Source: Cephalotus follicularis
Taxonomy: Eukaryota > Streptophyta > Magnoliopsida > Oxalidales > Cephalotaceae
NCBI GenBank assembly: GCA_001972305.1
Contig: BDDD01005686.1
Location: forward strand, 1 to 64,000
Direction: 5' to 3'
Length of the DNA: 64,000 nt
This document shows, piece after piece, positions 23,345 to 34,134 of the stretch (position 1 is its first letter; the number at the start of each line of letters is the position of its first letter). A program made the translations under genes and the position numbers. The notes beneath the pieces were generated by a model. That model was not told where the DNA came from, made no database searches, and saw only the letters and a program-made list of their open reading frames with translations.

Positions 23345-24599
23345 TCTTATACATGCATTTTGAGTTTTAAGATAATGAATGCCATTGATGAATTGCATGT
23401 TAATGGGTGAATTGTAATCTCTGGACTTCTGTGATGACTACTGTGATATACCGAGTAACCATGCATGTGTGATTACATGAATATGTGAACTGGTTGTGTA
23501 AAGGATGGATTTGATAATGGCTTGGTGTGTTAAAAACTGTGGAGAAAACGTTCTGGGTTGGATAGACGTCGACGTCTACATGAAGACATCGACGCTGTAA
23601 CGCCCCAGATCTGAGTCTACTTTATGCTCAAAGCGAACTTTGGGGAGTCGGTGCGTTACGTGGTGGTGAAACCTATAATCCTTTAACAATCCTACTAATT
23701 GCTAATATCTATAAATAACCTGATATACTAAACCTTAAAATTTTATACTCTTATTTAAATCATCATACATCATAACAATTATAGTCAACATCTTACATCT
23801 CCACAGGATCTATCAAAAGGCATTATACAGCGGAAAATATTAGTTTATAATGTCATAAACTATTACACAAAACTATATTTCGTAACATAATTCGTAACAC
23901 AATTTCTTCTCGAAATTATCACTTATGAGCTCCTGCCAAAGCTCGACTTTCCTCGTTCAATCTTTTCCTGGAAAATTTTAGTTGAATGACAAAAACATTG
24001 AAAGGAGTGAGCACCAAAATAGCTCAGTGAGAACTATCGAAATAAAACATTATTCAAATCCATTTTCTAGTATTTTTATAAAACCAGTACATTTCACATT
24101 CATTCATTTCTTTTATGATCATATTTCATGAATCAGAATATTTCATAAATACTGGGGGGTTTATAAATTTAATTAACCCTATTGAACCATTGCTTCACCG
24201 GGGCATTGTGCACTCCCCGATTACTATCCTTACATCACATGCATGTCCGAGAGCACTCTTCACTCTTTAACATTATTTGTTGCCTTTTCTCATTTCGTAA
24301 AAATAATCATTTCTTGATATGTTGAGTGATCAGCTCAAAGCATTCATAAATAATTTTGTACAACATTTTCTAGAATTTATATTTCAAACGGAAATATTTT
24401 AAAATGTTAATATATAATTTCGTTAAGAAATTGGCAGCAATTCAACATAGAATTTAAGAATTTACATAAATTTAATATAGACATTTACCACGAATGTTGG
24501 CAGAAATTTAAAATACAGGAACGTAATAATTGTAAAAGATATATAAAAATAAGTTATTTAAATATCGAGCATAAAAATTGCTTAATTGAAATATTAAAT

Positions 24600-24945
24600 T
24601 AAAATTAACTTCCTCCACTCAGTCAGACGAATATACCGATCATGTCGATGAGAAAGTTAAATTAAATTGAGTTGATAAAATAAACAGTTGCAACGAGCAT
24701 CAAATTGATTAATTAAAATATTAACTGAAAATTAACTTCCTCCCCTCAGTCAGACGGATATACCGATCATGTCGATGGGAAAGTTAAATTAAATTGAATT
24801 GATAAAATAAACGGTTGCAACGAGCATAAAATTGCTTAATTAAAATATTTAACTAAAAATTAACTTCAAATTAACTTCCTCCACTCAGTCAGACGGATAT
24901 ACCGATCATGTCGATGGGAAAGTTAAATTAAATTGAGACGAATAT
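24600..24945 (-). repeat. 127-bp tandem repeat (about 2.6 copies) in LTR G
   Basis: ACTTCCTCCMCTCAGTCAGACG begins at about 24608, 24735 and 24874 (spacings 127 and 139, the second enlarged by a small internal duplication of AACTTCAAATT). Each copy carries ATATACCGATCATGTCGATG. The copies differ by a few bases. Confidence 0.88.
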
Positions 24946-25139
24946 AAAAAAAAAATACTTTAAAAGAGTGAGTTGAAATTCCTTACATAAAATACTAACA
25001 TAAAATATATTGACATAGTGGCCAGAAATCCTTACTAACATATAGTACTTTTAGAAGAAGACTAGGGATCCTTACCTTGCTTTATCTCCTTCTCTTTTCT
25101 CCACACTGAAGAAATTACTATGCTGAAATCCCAACAAAA

Positions 25140-25256
25140 TTCTCTTTTCTCCTCTTCCCTTATTTCTCTCTTTCTCTCTTCATTCTCTTCTTTCTCTCTT
25201 TCTCTCTTCCTTCTCTTCTTTCTCTTTCGCTCTTCCTTCTCTCAGTAAACACACTC
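25140..25256 (-). repeat. GA-rich (CT on plus) leader tract in LTR G
   Basis: A nearly uninterrupted TCTCTTT/TTCTCTC tract on plus, reading as GA repeats on the LTR sense strand just downstream of the likely TATA. The other LTRs have an equivalent GA- or CT-rich leader. Confidence 0.75.
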
Positions 25257-25272
25257 TCTCAATATTTTACTG

Positions 25273-25281
25273 CTATTTATA
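25273..25281 (-). promoter_or_regulatory. Putative TATA box of LTR G
   Basis: The minus strand reads TATAAATAG about 50 bp downstream of the palindrome array and just upstream of the GA-rich leader. Confidence 0.6.
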
Positions 25282-25329
25282 GGTAAAAAAGCGCCACCTC
25301 CATTTTTGTCGTTTTCTAGCCATTTTTAC

Positions 25330-25680
25330 CGCGTCCGACTCAAAGCGTCAACGTTTTCTCTCTAAGCGTCGACGGTCACGGGCTTGACCTGAGTTTTTTT
25401 TACCTCTATCTCGACTAAAGCGCTGACGCTTTCTTACAAAGCGACGCCGCTTTTAAGTCTTCATCCAAGTCAACTGAGACACTTGACTTCAAAGCATCGA
25501 CATTTACATTTAGAGCGTCGACCATTGACCAAAGCGTTGACTCTTTATCCCTAAGCGGCGACGGTGTGAGGGCTTTGTGAAATTTACCTTTGCACTGGTT
25601 TAAAGCACAGATAGAAGGGGTCTAAGCATCGACCATTACTACCCAAGCGTCGACGCTTTAAGTGGAACTGTCGGTGCTTT
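25330..25680 (-). repeat. AAGCGTCGACGCTT-type array in LTR G
   Basis: Units AAAGCGTCAACG, TAAGCGTCGACGG, AAAGCGCTGACGC, AAAGCATCGACAT, GAGCGTCGACC, AAGCGTTGACTC, TAAGCGGCGACGG, AAGCATCGACC and AAGCGTCGACGCTTT, at 20-45 bp spacing, ending just upstream of the TATA box. Confidence 0.82.
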
Positions 25681-25724
25681 AGACAGTTTTCCTTATCATC
25701 ACTTAGCACATAAAATTTTTCTTC

Positions 25725-25815
25725 AGGGGGCGCTACCCCCCCGAACTCCTGCCCGCTGACTGGGCAGCGAGACCCCCCGTCCGCTCACCGGGGAGCAGAA
25801 CCCCCGAACCCCCCG
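25725..25815 (-). other. GC-rich block with nested inverted repeats near the start of LTR G
   Basis: Contains GGGGGCGCTACCCCC, TGCCCGCTGACTGGGCA and CCGGGGAGCAGAACCCCCG-like runs: several short GC stems in AT-rich surroundings. They could form hairpins or G-rich structures in DNA. Confidence 0.6.
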
Positions 25816-27600
25816 AGCGTAGGGTCATACTACAGGTCCATTGAACTATTTTCCAATTTACACAATAGCAAACATTTTCCATAATTAATATCTTACATGG
25901 AAGTTTGGGTCCTTACAGACGCCTTCGTGTGTGAATGTGAAAGACATCGATGCTTGAGTAAAGACATCGACGCCTTTTCTGGGCATTATAGAACAGTAAT
26001 GTTATGCCCTCGTGTGAGAATGCGAAAGACATTGATGTCTTTTGGAAGACATCGACGCCTTTTCTGGGCAATGCAGAACGACAGTGCTTACAGTTGTTGG
26101 TGAACTGCCATTGGTGATTGCATGTTTATTCATGAAATGGTGTTCTGGTTATATTCCCTGTTAACAGGTAGCATGCCTTACACTTTGAGAGAGTGAGATT
26201 CATTTATACAAAGAATTAAGGGCCGGATTCTACCCTCTAGAATCAAGATTCGCGAACTGATAATCCCTTGTATCATAAAGACATCGACGTATTTGGAACG
26301 ACATCGATGTCTTTGGTCCAAAAACGCCTGGGAATAACTGCACGAAATGTTGGCGCCTTACGGTAAAAGATGTTGACGCCTTTGGGATAAAACATCGACG
26401 CCTATCCCTCTGCTTGGAAGAGTTTCGCTCGAATGGGACCCATTAGACCCGAAACGACTCTAGAAACGACCCTAGATGTATTATGAGCATATGTTTGCAT
26501 TATTACTGTGAATTGCATTATGGCTGATTGCAAAAAGTATAAACCATTTTGAAAAGCTTGTATGATTATTATAATCATTATTGTACGAAAATGTATATTT
26601 GTCAACATATGAATATATATATTTTTGAAATGACTGGGGAAAGTATTTTCCAAAGACGGAGAAATGTTTTAAAGGATTGGTTACACAATTCAAATTGTAT
26701 TATTTTAAGTTTATAACTTATTACAACCTGAGACGGAGTTTTATATTTTAAACAAATATATTTGATCAAGTAATTATATTTAGTGCTTGACTTGTACTGT
26801 ACGGTGTTTGTGCTTGTTGATTATTGGTCGCTGTGCTAATAACCTATTGATTGTTTAGCCGTCGTGCTAAGCAACCTGTACGGAGGACTTGCTTCAAACC
26901 TTTCGCAAACGGGGATTCGAGTAAGTGTGCATGACGTTGGGGCCAGGAGGTGGCGACGGTCATGACGACTTGTTCGTCTGGTTCCTTTTTGGGGACATAC
27001 TTGCTACTTGTGTTGATATAGCCTTATGAGGTTATACCTGTATTGTGAACATGCATATACTTATACATGTATATACTGTGACATATATATACTGTGATAT
27101 ATATACTGTACTGCATCATAATGCATTCATTCATGTTGCTCATTATCATACACCTCGAACTGTATTTATGAGTCTTTTCACTTAGCCGAGTGAGGACAAA
27201 GGCTAACCCCTAATGTAACAGATTGATGGACTGAGGTTCGATATGGAGCAGTGCAAGGAGACTTAAGAGAAGACTGAGTTGTTCTCTTATTTTATGTACT
27301 GGTTTATGGAACAATGATTATATCAATTGGATTATTGTAATATGGTTTGTTTATTCGTACTGTATTATCACGCTCCGTTTATGGGCGATCGACAATGTCG
27401 TTGGGTTTTATATAAACTTTGTGGGTATCACATAGTATGGGATGCGTGATACATGTTTAAATTCAGCTTATTTCATGTTATTGCTTCCGCTATTAAAGGC
27501 TTTTGTTTTATGGATTATTGCATAAGCTGAATTATGTTGTGTTGATTGCCTTACCGCTTTAAATGTTGTCCACTTAGAAAAACGGGGGCGTGACAAATGA

Positions 27601-27742
27601 GTTCTACATTATGTATAATTTGAGTTTTATATCCTAAGTCAAAAGTGAATACATAAAAGTTAGTGTTTTTAAACAAAAAATTTGGTATTGCTTATAGTTT
27701 TTATTGTGAATGTTTTGTCATCATCAAAAAGGGGGAGATTTT
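27601..27742 (+). other. Rest of element C 3' region with polypurine tract
   Basis: Resumes after the E TSD with GTTCTACATT and ends with AAAAAGGGGGAGATTTT (27726-27742), directly before the 3' LTR start TGACATTTATG at 27743. Confidence 0.75.
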
Positions 27743-27879
27743 TGACATTTATGTGTTACAATCTCGGTTTTGATGATAACAAAGCACCTAACTTGTTTGT
27801 TGATGTGAAGGAAAGTTTAAAAGTAACAAACAGGAAAAGTTGCAAGTGAAAACAAGCAAAATGTTCATATCAATCATAT

Positions 27880-28350
27880 TGGCATCAACGCCTACATCAT
27901 TGGCGTCAACGTGCTGGGTTTAGATGTGTTTCTGGGCTTTGCAAGATGAGATTCATCAACGCCTTGATGATTCTTGTCAACGTTCTAGGATTTATAATAT
28001 TGGCATCAACGCAACGATAAAGACATCAACGACAACAGGTGCAAATGTGGGACAATAACTTAGACGTTAACGTTAAGACATATTGGCGTCAACACCTACG
28101 AGGAAGAGGTCAATGCCATAGTTATACATCAAGGCAAAAGAGTGCAAAAATTCTCAAAGTGACTTAGATGTTGACGCAGAAGGAGAATGGAGTCAACACA
28201 AAGGATATTCGCGTCAACGCTATTAGTACACATCAACGTGAATAAAGCAGAAATCAGACAGAAGCAATTGGAGTCAACGCGAAGAACCACAGGAGTTAAC
28301 GCATAAGGACATAGACGTCAACTCCATGCGTAAACGTCGATGCCCAAGAC
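27880..28350 (+). repeat. GCGTCAACGC/GTTAAC array in C 3' LTR
   Basis: More than a dozen degenerate units (GGCATCAACGCC, TGGCGTCAACGTG, TCATCAACGCC, GACGTTAACG, GCGTCAACGC, GAGTTAACGC, ACGTCAACTCC, ACGTCGATGCC), ending about 115 bp before the TATA box. Confidence 0.8.
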
Positions 28351-28461
28351 AACAAGACACAAAAATATGTATTATTTGATGGTGCTAAAATGGGGAGAAC
28401 ATTCCTTACTCTATTCCAACGGCTCTTTGATGATTCTAACGGCTATATGACTACAAGAAAG

Positions 28462-28473
28462 CTATAAATAAAG
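28462..28473 (+). promoter_or_regulatory. Putative TATA box of C LTR
   Basis: CTATAAATAAAG, downstream of the array. The homologous segment is deleted from the 5' LTR. Confidence 0.55.
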
Positions 28474-29069
28474 CTCTGAATCAATGACGAAAAACAACAA
28501 GTGAAACAACAAATAAAAACCTACAAAATATGCAATATTTAATCATTAGAAAAGTTTTGTTTGTGAATCTTTCTTAAGAGCTTTTCTTGTGAGCCATATT
28601 GTTTTCATATCCAACCTTTATAGAGCTTATCCCAAACACAACACACTACTGAAAATTGTTGTTGTATCATCAAGTTGTTAATACCTGAATCAGAGTTAGG
28701 ATTTAGCATGTACAAATCCAAGTTAGGATTTAGCTCGTAAAAATCTGAGTTATTATTGATCTTGTAAAAATCTAGAATTAGTTGGGATTACGATCGGGGG
28801 ATTACCAACCTAGTGGAACCTCAAGTGCTGCTTGGGAGACTGGACGTAGGCATATTTGGCCGAACCACTATATATTGTTTGCAATATTTGTTCCCTTACT
28901 ATTTTACTTATTGCAATCTATTTTTGCTTATTATAGTAATTTGATTGCTTGTTTATTTATCTTGTTTTTGTCTGAATCTTTAAAATTGAAAAAGTGTTAA
29001 TTATTCCACATAACATATTCAGCACCCCCCCCCCCCCCCCCCCTTTAGGTTCCTATCACTGGTCCTACA

Positions 29070-29560
29070 CTAGGATTCAAAGATTGGAGTTGCACATCAA
29101 AAGTGGCAGTGGGAAAAGAATTCGGTAATGATTTCTTAACTTGTTTTCATCTTGTTTTGTGTTGATTGTGCATGGGTAAAGCATCGTGTTCAAGTTTGGT
29201 TTTGGTACCCTAGCCAAAACCTAATGCTACCCTAGCAAACCGTAAGGGTTTTGGATTATGTAGGGTTCGGGTTTGTGTCTTTGAAGTTAGGGTTTTGTGT
29301 GTTGCTTTAATTGAAATGAAATGTGAGGCTTAGTTAGGGTTTCTCTAATCCCACCCCAAACTCGAGCCTACTTTATGCTTGGATAGTTTGTATGGTTCAA
29401 TTGAATGCTTAATTAGTGATCCTTGGCATGATTGACATGATTTTGGACTTAGAATTTAGGGTATCCCATTACTTGGGGATTTAAATCAACTAAAATGTTT
29501 TGTTATCAAACCCTAAACTTATTGACCAAAATTATGTCAATGCCTTTGAAACCTTTCAAA
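29070..29560. other. Anonymous stretch between C and H
   Basis: No ORF with domains. It contains several scattered TAGGGTTT-like words (29220-29345), too irregular for an interstitial telomere array. Homology to the copia element H starts near 29560. Confidence 0.4.
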
Positions 29561-31091
29561 CAATGACTAACTATGATCCCATCTCCGATTGGGAACCTTC
29601 CCCAACTGTGTTTATAGAGGGTTCCACCTCTAATTCTTTATCGTCCTATGGGCTTTCACATGGTGGTAACTATCTCTATTCCACTTTACTTCAACTGCTT
29701 CATGCTAGCAGGTATTCCTTCTCTAGGAATGTAGCATTACGCGAAACGAACACTTTTTGTTCACTGGGATGGTCAAAGTAGTATCCCATAGTTTCCTTAA
29801 GATACCCCAAAAATAGGTAACGATCCGCTCGCGCCTCCTGCTTAGAAGGCTCCTGCTTCCTCACATAAGCCGAACAACCCCAAACCTTTATATGGTTTAG
29901 CCTGGGTTTCCTCCCTTTATACACCTCAATTTGTGTGGAGGGGACGGATTTCGAAGGAATTCGATTTAGGATATGCACTGTCGACTGCATGGCATAATCC
30001 CATAATGAAATCGGAAGATCTGCAAAAGACATCATTGACCGTACCATGTTCATCAAGGTCCTATTCCTCATTTCAGATACACCATTTTGTTGTGGTGTTC
30101 CTGGAGGGGTCCATTGAGCGAGAATTCTGTTATCTCTCATATAACCCTGGAATTCAACAGACAGGTGTTCACCTCCCTGATCAGAGCGAAGTGTTTTAAT
30201 TGGTTTACCTGTTTGCTTGTCTACTTCTAGTGTAAAGTCCTTGAACCTCTCGAAGGATTCAGTCTTGTGTTTCATCAGAAACATGCATCCATACCATGAT
30301 AAATCATTGGTGAAGGTAATGAAGTAGGGAAAACCTCCACTAGCATTGACTGACATTGGACCACAGACGTCAGTGTGGACAAACTCAAATATGTCCACTG
30401 CCCTTTCTCCTTGTTCGGAGAAGGGTGATTTGGTCATCTTACAAATTAAACATGATTCACACATAGGAAAGGACTCCACTTCCTGGATGTTGAATAGACA
30501 ATCCTTAACCAATTGTATAAGTCTAGACTCGCTAGGATGACCTAATGTATAATGCCATAAATATGAAAGGTTTATATCATCATTCACTCTTGGCCTTTTA
30601 CTACTAGTTCCCTTTTGAATTGTTAAAACAGTATGTTGATTAGTATCAAGAACATACATTCCATTATCTATGTGCCCCTCACACATTTGAACATTGCTAT
30701 GCATAAGACTACAAGTTAATGCAGAAAAATTGAGCTCCCGGCCCTTCTTATGCAAGTAGGAAACAGAAATTACATTTCTTACAATGTTCGCTACATAGTA
30801 GCATGGATCAAGTTCCAAAATACAACAATTTACAAACTTCACCTAAAAAACACCAACAAAAGAAGTGTGAATACTAGATCCATCACCTAGGCGTAAGTCT
30901 AGCTCATCTTCAGCCCTCAGCTATCTAGCCCCTTTTAGCCCATGCAAAGAGTTGCAAATGTTAGTTCCATAACCTAAATCAACTACACAAGTTGAACTAA
31001 CATTATATGCTATATAAGACTCTATCATGAAAGTACCTGAACTGGAGGCACCTCCTGAGATGGACTTGAGGAACTTAGCACAATGAGATCT
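29560..31091 (-). pseudogene. protease-integrase remnant of copia element H
   Basis: In frame with gag. A decayed protease site (VVDLGYGTNICN, with Leu where the usual D-S-G has Ser) is at ~30980. After a TAG at 30843 come 380 open codons (30842-29700): the GAG-pre-integrase motif LWHYTLGHPSESRL, then CESCLICKMTKSPF, then the integrase core. The three acidic residues appear kept: HTDVCGP, LRSDQGGE and NGVSEMRNRTL. KVWGCSAYV and FLGYLKETMGYYF follow. Homology continues to ~29560, with matches to element I at 50950-51020, and then stops abruptly, before any RT motif. The first integrase acidic neighbourhood is altered (FTNDLSWYG). Confidence 0.9.
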
Positions 31092-31919
31092 CTAGTGTCC
31101 TTGCTTCCCGCAATAGAAGCAATCTTTCTCATCAGAAAGCTGACGGATCCTAGTTTGGACAGCATCGCCCGCCACCCTATGTGGCACCTTCCCCTTCTTC
31201 CCTTTGGGCTTCATGGGCGCCTTGCCCTTGCCCATGGACTTGGACTTTTTATGTCCACCCCGCTTTGGGGCTGTCTGGGAGGAAATGGATGGAATCAGCA
31301 TCAAGTCAGATTTGGACATCCCGTAGTCCATATCCTCTTAGGTAGTCCGAAGCATTTCCACAAACTCAGGTAGAGGACACTCCACCTTGTTCATGTGGAA
31401 ATTCGTGACGAACTGGGAGTATGAGCGTGGGAGGGAGGACAACATAAGATCATTGTAATAACCGCTATCGATGACTAGATATGACTGAGCCAACTGCATA
31501 AACAAATCTATCATATTTAATCCATGATCATGATCTGAACAACCCTCTCCCTTCTTCATCCAGAAGAGATATCGAGAGAGGTTAAACCTCTGATTCCTCG
31601 ACCTTGCACCATAAAACTCCGTCAAACAAAGAAGTTTGGCTCCCAAGGTGTCTAGCTTCTCGTGCTGTCTTTGCAATTCTGGGACCATACCCGTAATCGC
31701 TAAGCATCGAGCCTGCTAGTCATCATCTAACCACTTGGACACATGGGCCTTGTGTACATTTGTAGGATGAGCTCCCGATGTAGGGGCGGTATCTGTCATA
31801 ACATGTTGCAATTTCATGCTAGTAAGAACCAAGCGTAAATTACTCTGCCAGTCCAGAAATTTTGGACCCTCAAGGTTTTTTATTTCAAGAATACGTGCAA
31901 TTGCTGCGCTGACAGTCAT
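31092..31919 (-). pseudogene. gag of copia element H
   Basis: ATG at 31919 (MTVSAAIARI, then LEGPKFLDWQSNLRLVL), the usual N-terminus of plant copia gags. An in-frame TAG lies at 31716; the capsid part continues with LTEFYGARSRNQRFNLSRYLFWMKKGEG and YNDLMLSSLPRSYSQFVTNF, then a stop at 31338. A Lys-rich linker (KKSKSMGKGKAPMKPKGKKGK) precedes one CCHC knuckle starting CFYCGKQGH, broken by TAG at 31092 (TGG-to-TAG type). Gag and pol share one frame, as is normal for copia elements. All damage here is stop codons rather than frameshifts. Confidence 0.88.
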
Positions 31920-33961
31920 GTTGATAGAAAAAAATGATAAACTAGCAACCTATAAAGAGGAAACAAGAGAGTAAATTAGTAGATAATTCAATTTTATGTT
32001 ATTTCCATAACCCTTGTTCCTTAGAAGTTATGGCTCCTCCCACTACTGTAATCGTATCCCACACCTCCTTGTGGAACTCGGGCAGCCCCGCTTCCTACTG
32101 GGGATCGGAATCTATCCCAAAAATTATGGCCTCAGCTATAGCTTGACAAACCATAATATCAAAATAGTTAGACATAAATGCCTTATTTGCATTAGGTCTC
32201 CGCCCTTAAAATGCAAGATCCGATACAATATTCGGCCTCCCGACCCATACAGTCTCAGCTATAGCATGACAAATAGTATGACCTCGTTATAAATCCATAC
32301 CCACAACACTCAAATAAATGAACCAGTTTTGATATCCACAAGTGTACTTGTTAAAACACTTAAACTTAGTTATTTCCTTCCAGTTCAACTCACACTGAAA
32401 TTCAGCAGAAATGGTCATACGGGGGACCTCAATTATAGCATGACCATCACCAGCATATCCATACTAGTAAACGAAGGTGTGGAAGGCCAACGGCGGAGCA
32501 CCCAATAGTGCACACATCCCTTGTGGACTTATTATTTACAATTGGAGGAATTTAGGGTCTCACATTTTATTTAGTCAAAACCGTTATTAGATTAATTTTA
32601 ATCTTCTAATCCCATTTGATAATGGCTTATCATGCTTGGATGTGATTGGAGAAAATAAAATTTCATCCATCTCATGCAGCATAAAAAGTGGCATGACTAG
32701 GGACTTTAACTATTTAAGTGATCACGTGTGCCAAAGCAACCACTCTGTCTCCTAGGTGACAACAAAATTTAATCTCAACTTTATTACACATTACACCATG
32801 CATACATGGTCCTCAGTTGGTCTTGTATCTTCCTTGATCTACTGTTCACGCTCCATTGTACTCAAATTAAAAAAAAATACAACCCTTCTATCTATAAAAA
32901 ATAACAATACAATAATAGAGGAAGAAGTGAGTTTTTACATTAAAAAATAATGAACAAGAAAAATTATGGCGCACGCAGGCAGCCTTATTACAGACCAAAT
33001 GATGAACCAGATAATAAAGTAATTAAATTTCATTCACATAAGAAACCTAAAAGCTATGTTCAGTCCCTAGTCTAGCAGCATGCATAAGAAATTCAAAAAA
33101 TATTCACATAATATCTAATGAATAAACATGTAAAACATATTAAATGCGGAGGGGTATTTTGGTCATTAAGGCCAACATAAAACCGACACCCACTAGATAA
33201 TTAAATGTAGTATACCCCTACGTAGACTCCAACTACATTAAATTTACGGTCCTTCCACAAATTTAAAAGTGAAATAATGCAAAGAATCCATAAAAACAAT
33301 TCATTTTATTTAATAAAAGAATACATTATTTTATTGCACTTGGGATGTAGTATTGTATTTAAATCTCTGTCTAAACCACTCTGGTTTGTGCCTATCCCAT
33401 TAATATTAATTTCATACTAGTAACTTCGTGAAGACGGCGCTGAAAAAGCATTTACAAGTTCATAGAACCTTTAGGAATCATATTAATAATATAATTCATT
33501 AAATTGGAATTTGTTAATAGGAATGGGGAAACTGCAAGTTTCATAGTAGACAATGCCAGACACTATGCAGAGAATTCCGGCACACAAATTGCCTGTAACC
33601 AACCAAACAAACTACTATGATCACTACAAGATAAACTACACTCAAACAAATGCAGAAAATCTGAAAAGAAAAGCAGCACATTCCAACTGTTTAAAAACAG
33701 AATTTATATAACTATTAAACCTCTCGTTTAATGACAAATTTAAGGTCCGGTTCAGATCCTAAATCCCACGTAGGATGTTTGAATGCTCCCCTGCATCCTA
33801 AACACATAATGTAGATATTTTTAGATCATCTAACATACCATATAACTAGTCTACCACTCCAGTTCAACAAGAAGGGAAAATTGAATTAGAATGCAACCAT
33901 CATGAATTTCAATTTCTCCTTATTCACTTTAGGGTTTGGGCATCAAATTTCGGCCAAGGGA
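31920..33961 (-). other. 5' untranslated leader of element H (inner part)
   Basis: Non-coding. It aligns in inverse with 48,060-48,960 of element I (shared words around CACCTAGGAGACCGAGTGATC and the CCCACTATTCTAATTGTATCCCA region). The outer part of the leader is at 43976-44030, separated by element D. AAAAG at 33962-33966 is the D TSD. Confidence 0.7.
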
Positions 33962-34134
33962 AAAAGTATAATAACCGCAATTTCAATTAATGTACATTGC
34001 TCCAATTTTAAATAAAATATACATTTTAATTGATATTATATGTCCAATTATCATAGTAACTGTGGTTGTGAGTGCTTGGGTTGGTTGAACCGAAAATCGA
34101 TAAAACAAACTTAAGAAACCCTAAAACCAGCTCA

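Larger units (their letters stand above)
23596..25917 (-). mobile_element. Solo LTR G (separate gypsy family)
   Basis: On the minus strand it runs from TGTAAGGACCC at 25917 to GGGGCGTTACA at 23596, 2322 bp, with perfect TSD GACGC (23591-23595, 25918-25922). In minus order: a GC-rich block (25815-25725), palindrome array (25680-25330), TATAAATAG (25281-25273), a GA-rich leader (25255-25140), AAGGTAAGG near 25077, tandem 127-bp repeats (24945-24590), and a CTCACTGAGC...GCTCAC inverted repeat near 24035-24005, about 430 bp from the LTR end. No coding sequence. Confidence 0.95.
23565..26405 (+). repeat. GACGTCGACGTC array 2 in LTR E, split by solo LTR G
   Basis: Units at 23566-23595 (AGACGTCGACGTC, AAGACATCGACGC), then 25918-26070 (AAGACATCGATGC, AAGACATCGACGCC, AGACATTGATGTC, AGACATCGACGCC) and 26277-26402 (AGACATCGACGTA, GACATCGATGTC, GATGTTGACGCC, AACATCGACGCC). 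Solo LTR G occupies 23596-25917, inserted exactly into a GACGC within one unit, which became the TSD. Confidence 0.8.
19756..27595 (+). mobile_element. Solo LTR E (gypsy), with solo LTRs F and G nested inside
   Basis: Starts TGTAACGCCCGG at 19756 and ends GGGGGCGTGACA at 27595, with perfect TSD AATGA (19751-19755, 27596-27600). Removing F and G with one TSD copy each leaves about 2785 bp, close to solo LTR M (2740 bp) of the same family. The rejoined 5' junction around 19785/22514 aligns with M. Internal marks: GGTAGGGG 23337-23344, palindrome arrays, hairpin TTAGCC/GGCTAA 27182-27206, AGTATGGGATGCGTGA near 27435, and CTTCCGC near 27485. No PBS or coding sequence, so it is a recombination product. 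Confidence 0.92.
5047..29069 (+). mobile_element. Element C, non-autonomous copia-like LTR element with two ORFs, carrying nested insertions
   Basis: Two related LTRs (5047-6039 and 27743-29069) bracket a tRNA-iMet PBS at 6042, a UBN2-type gag (6093-7772), a second ORF (18091-19230), several GGGGGAG tracts and a terminal polypurine tract at 27726-27740. No protease, integrase, reverse transcriptase or RNase H belongs to it. Removing B (8382-18009 plus one TSD) and E (19756-27595 plus one TSD) leaves about 6.5 kb including the LTRs; allowing for the LTR deletions, the ancestral form was somewhat longer. Flanks are CTAGT (5042-5046) and CTAGG (29070-29074), a plausible 4/5 TSD. This architecture matches plant gag-only (TR-GAG/LARD-like) elements that need proteins from other elements. 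Confidence 0.8.
27743..29069 (+). mobile_element. 3' LTR of element C
   Basis: Starts TGACATTTATGTG after the polypurine tract and ends CCTACA at 29069, followed by CTAGG. It keeps the block missing from the 5' LTR, including the probable TATA (CTATAAATAAAG, 28462-28473). A run of 19 C (29025-29043) replaces a short C5 at the same place in the 5' LTR. Confidence 0.88.

Noticed and set aside
19756..27595. E and F interpreted as the two LTRs of one element sharing TSD AATGA
   Set aside because: F has its own perfect TSD GTAAT and belongs to the D family, while E rejoins across F and matches M, so they are nested solo LTRs.
29220..29345. Interstitial telomere repeat (TAGGGTT words)
   Set aside because: Words are scattered and irregular rather than tandem TTTAGGG units.
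29933..30199. Plus-strand ORFs across 29.9-31.4 kb
   Set aside because: They are antisense to the copia pol and gag of H, which carry integrase and knuckle motifs.
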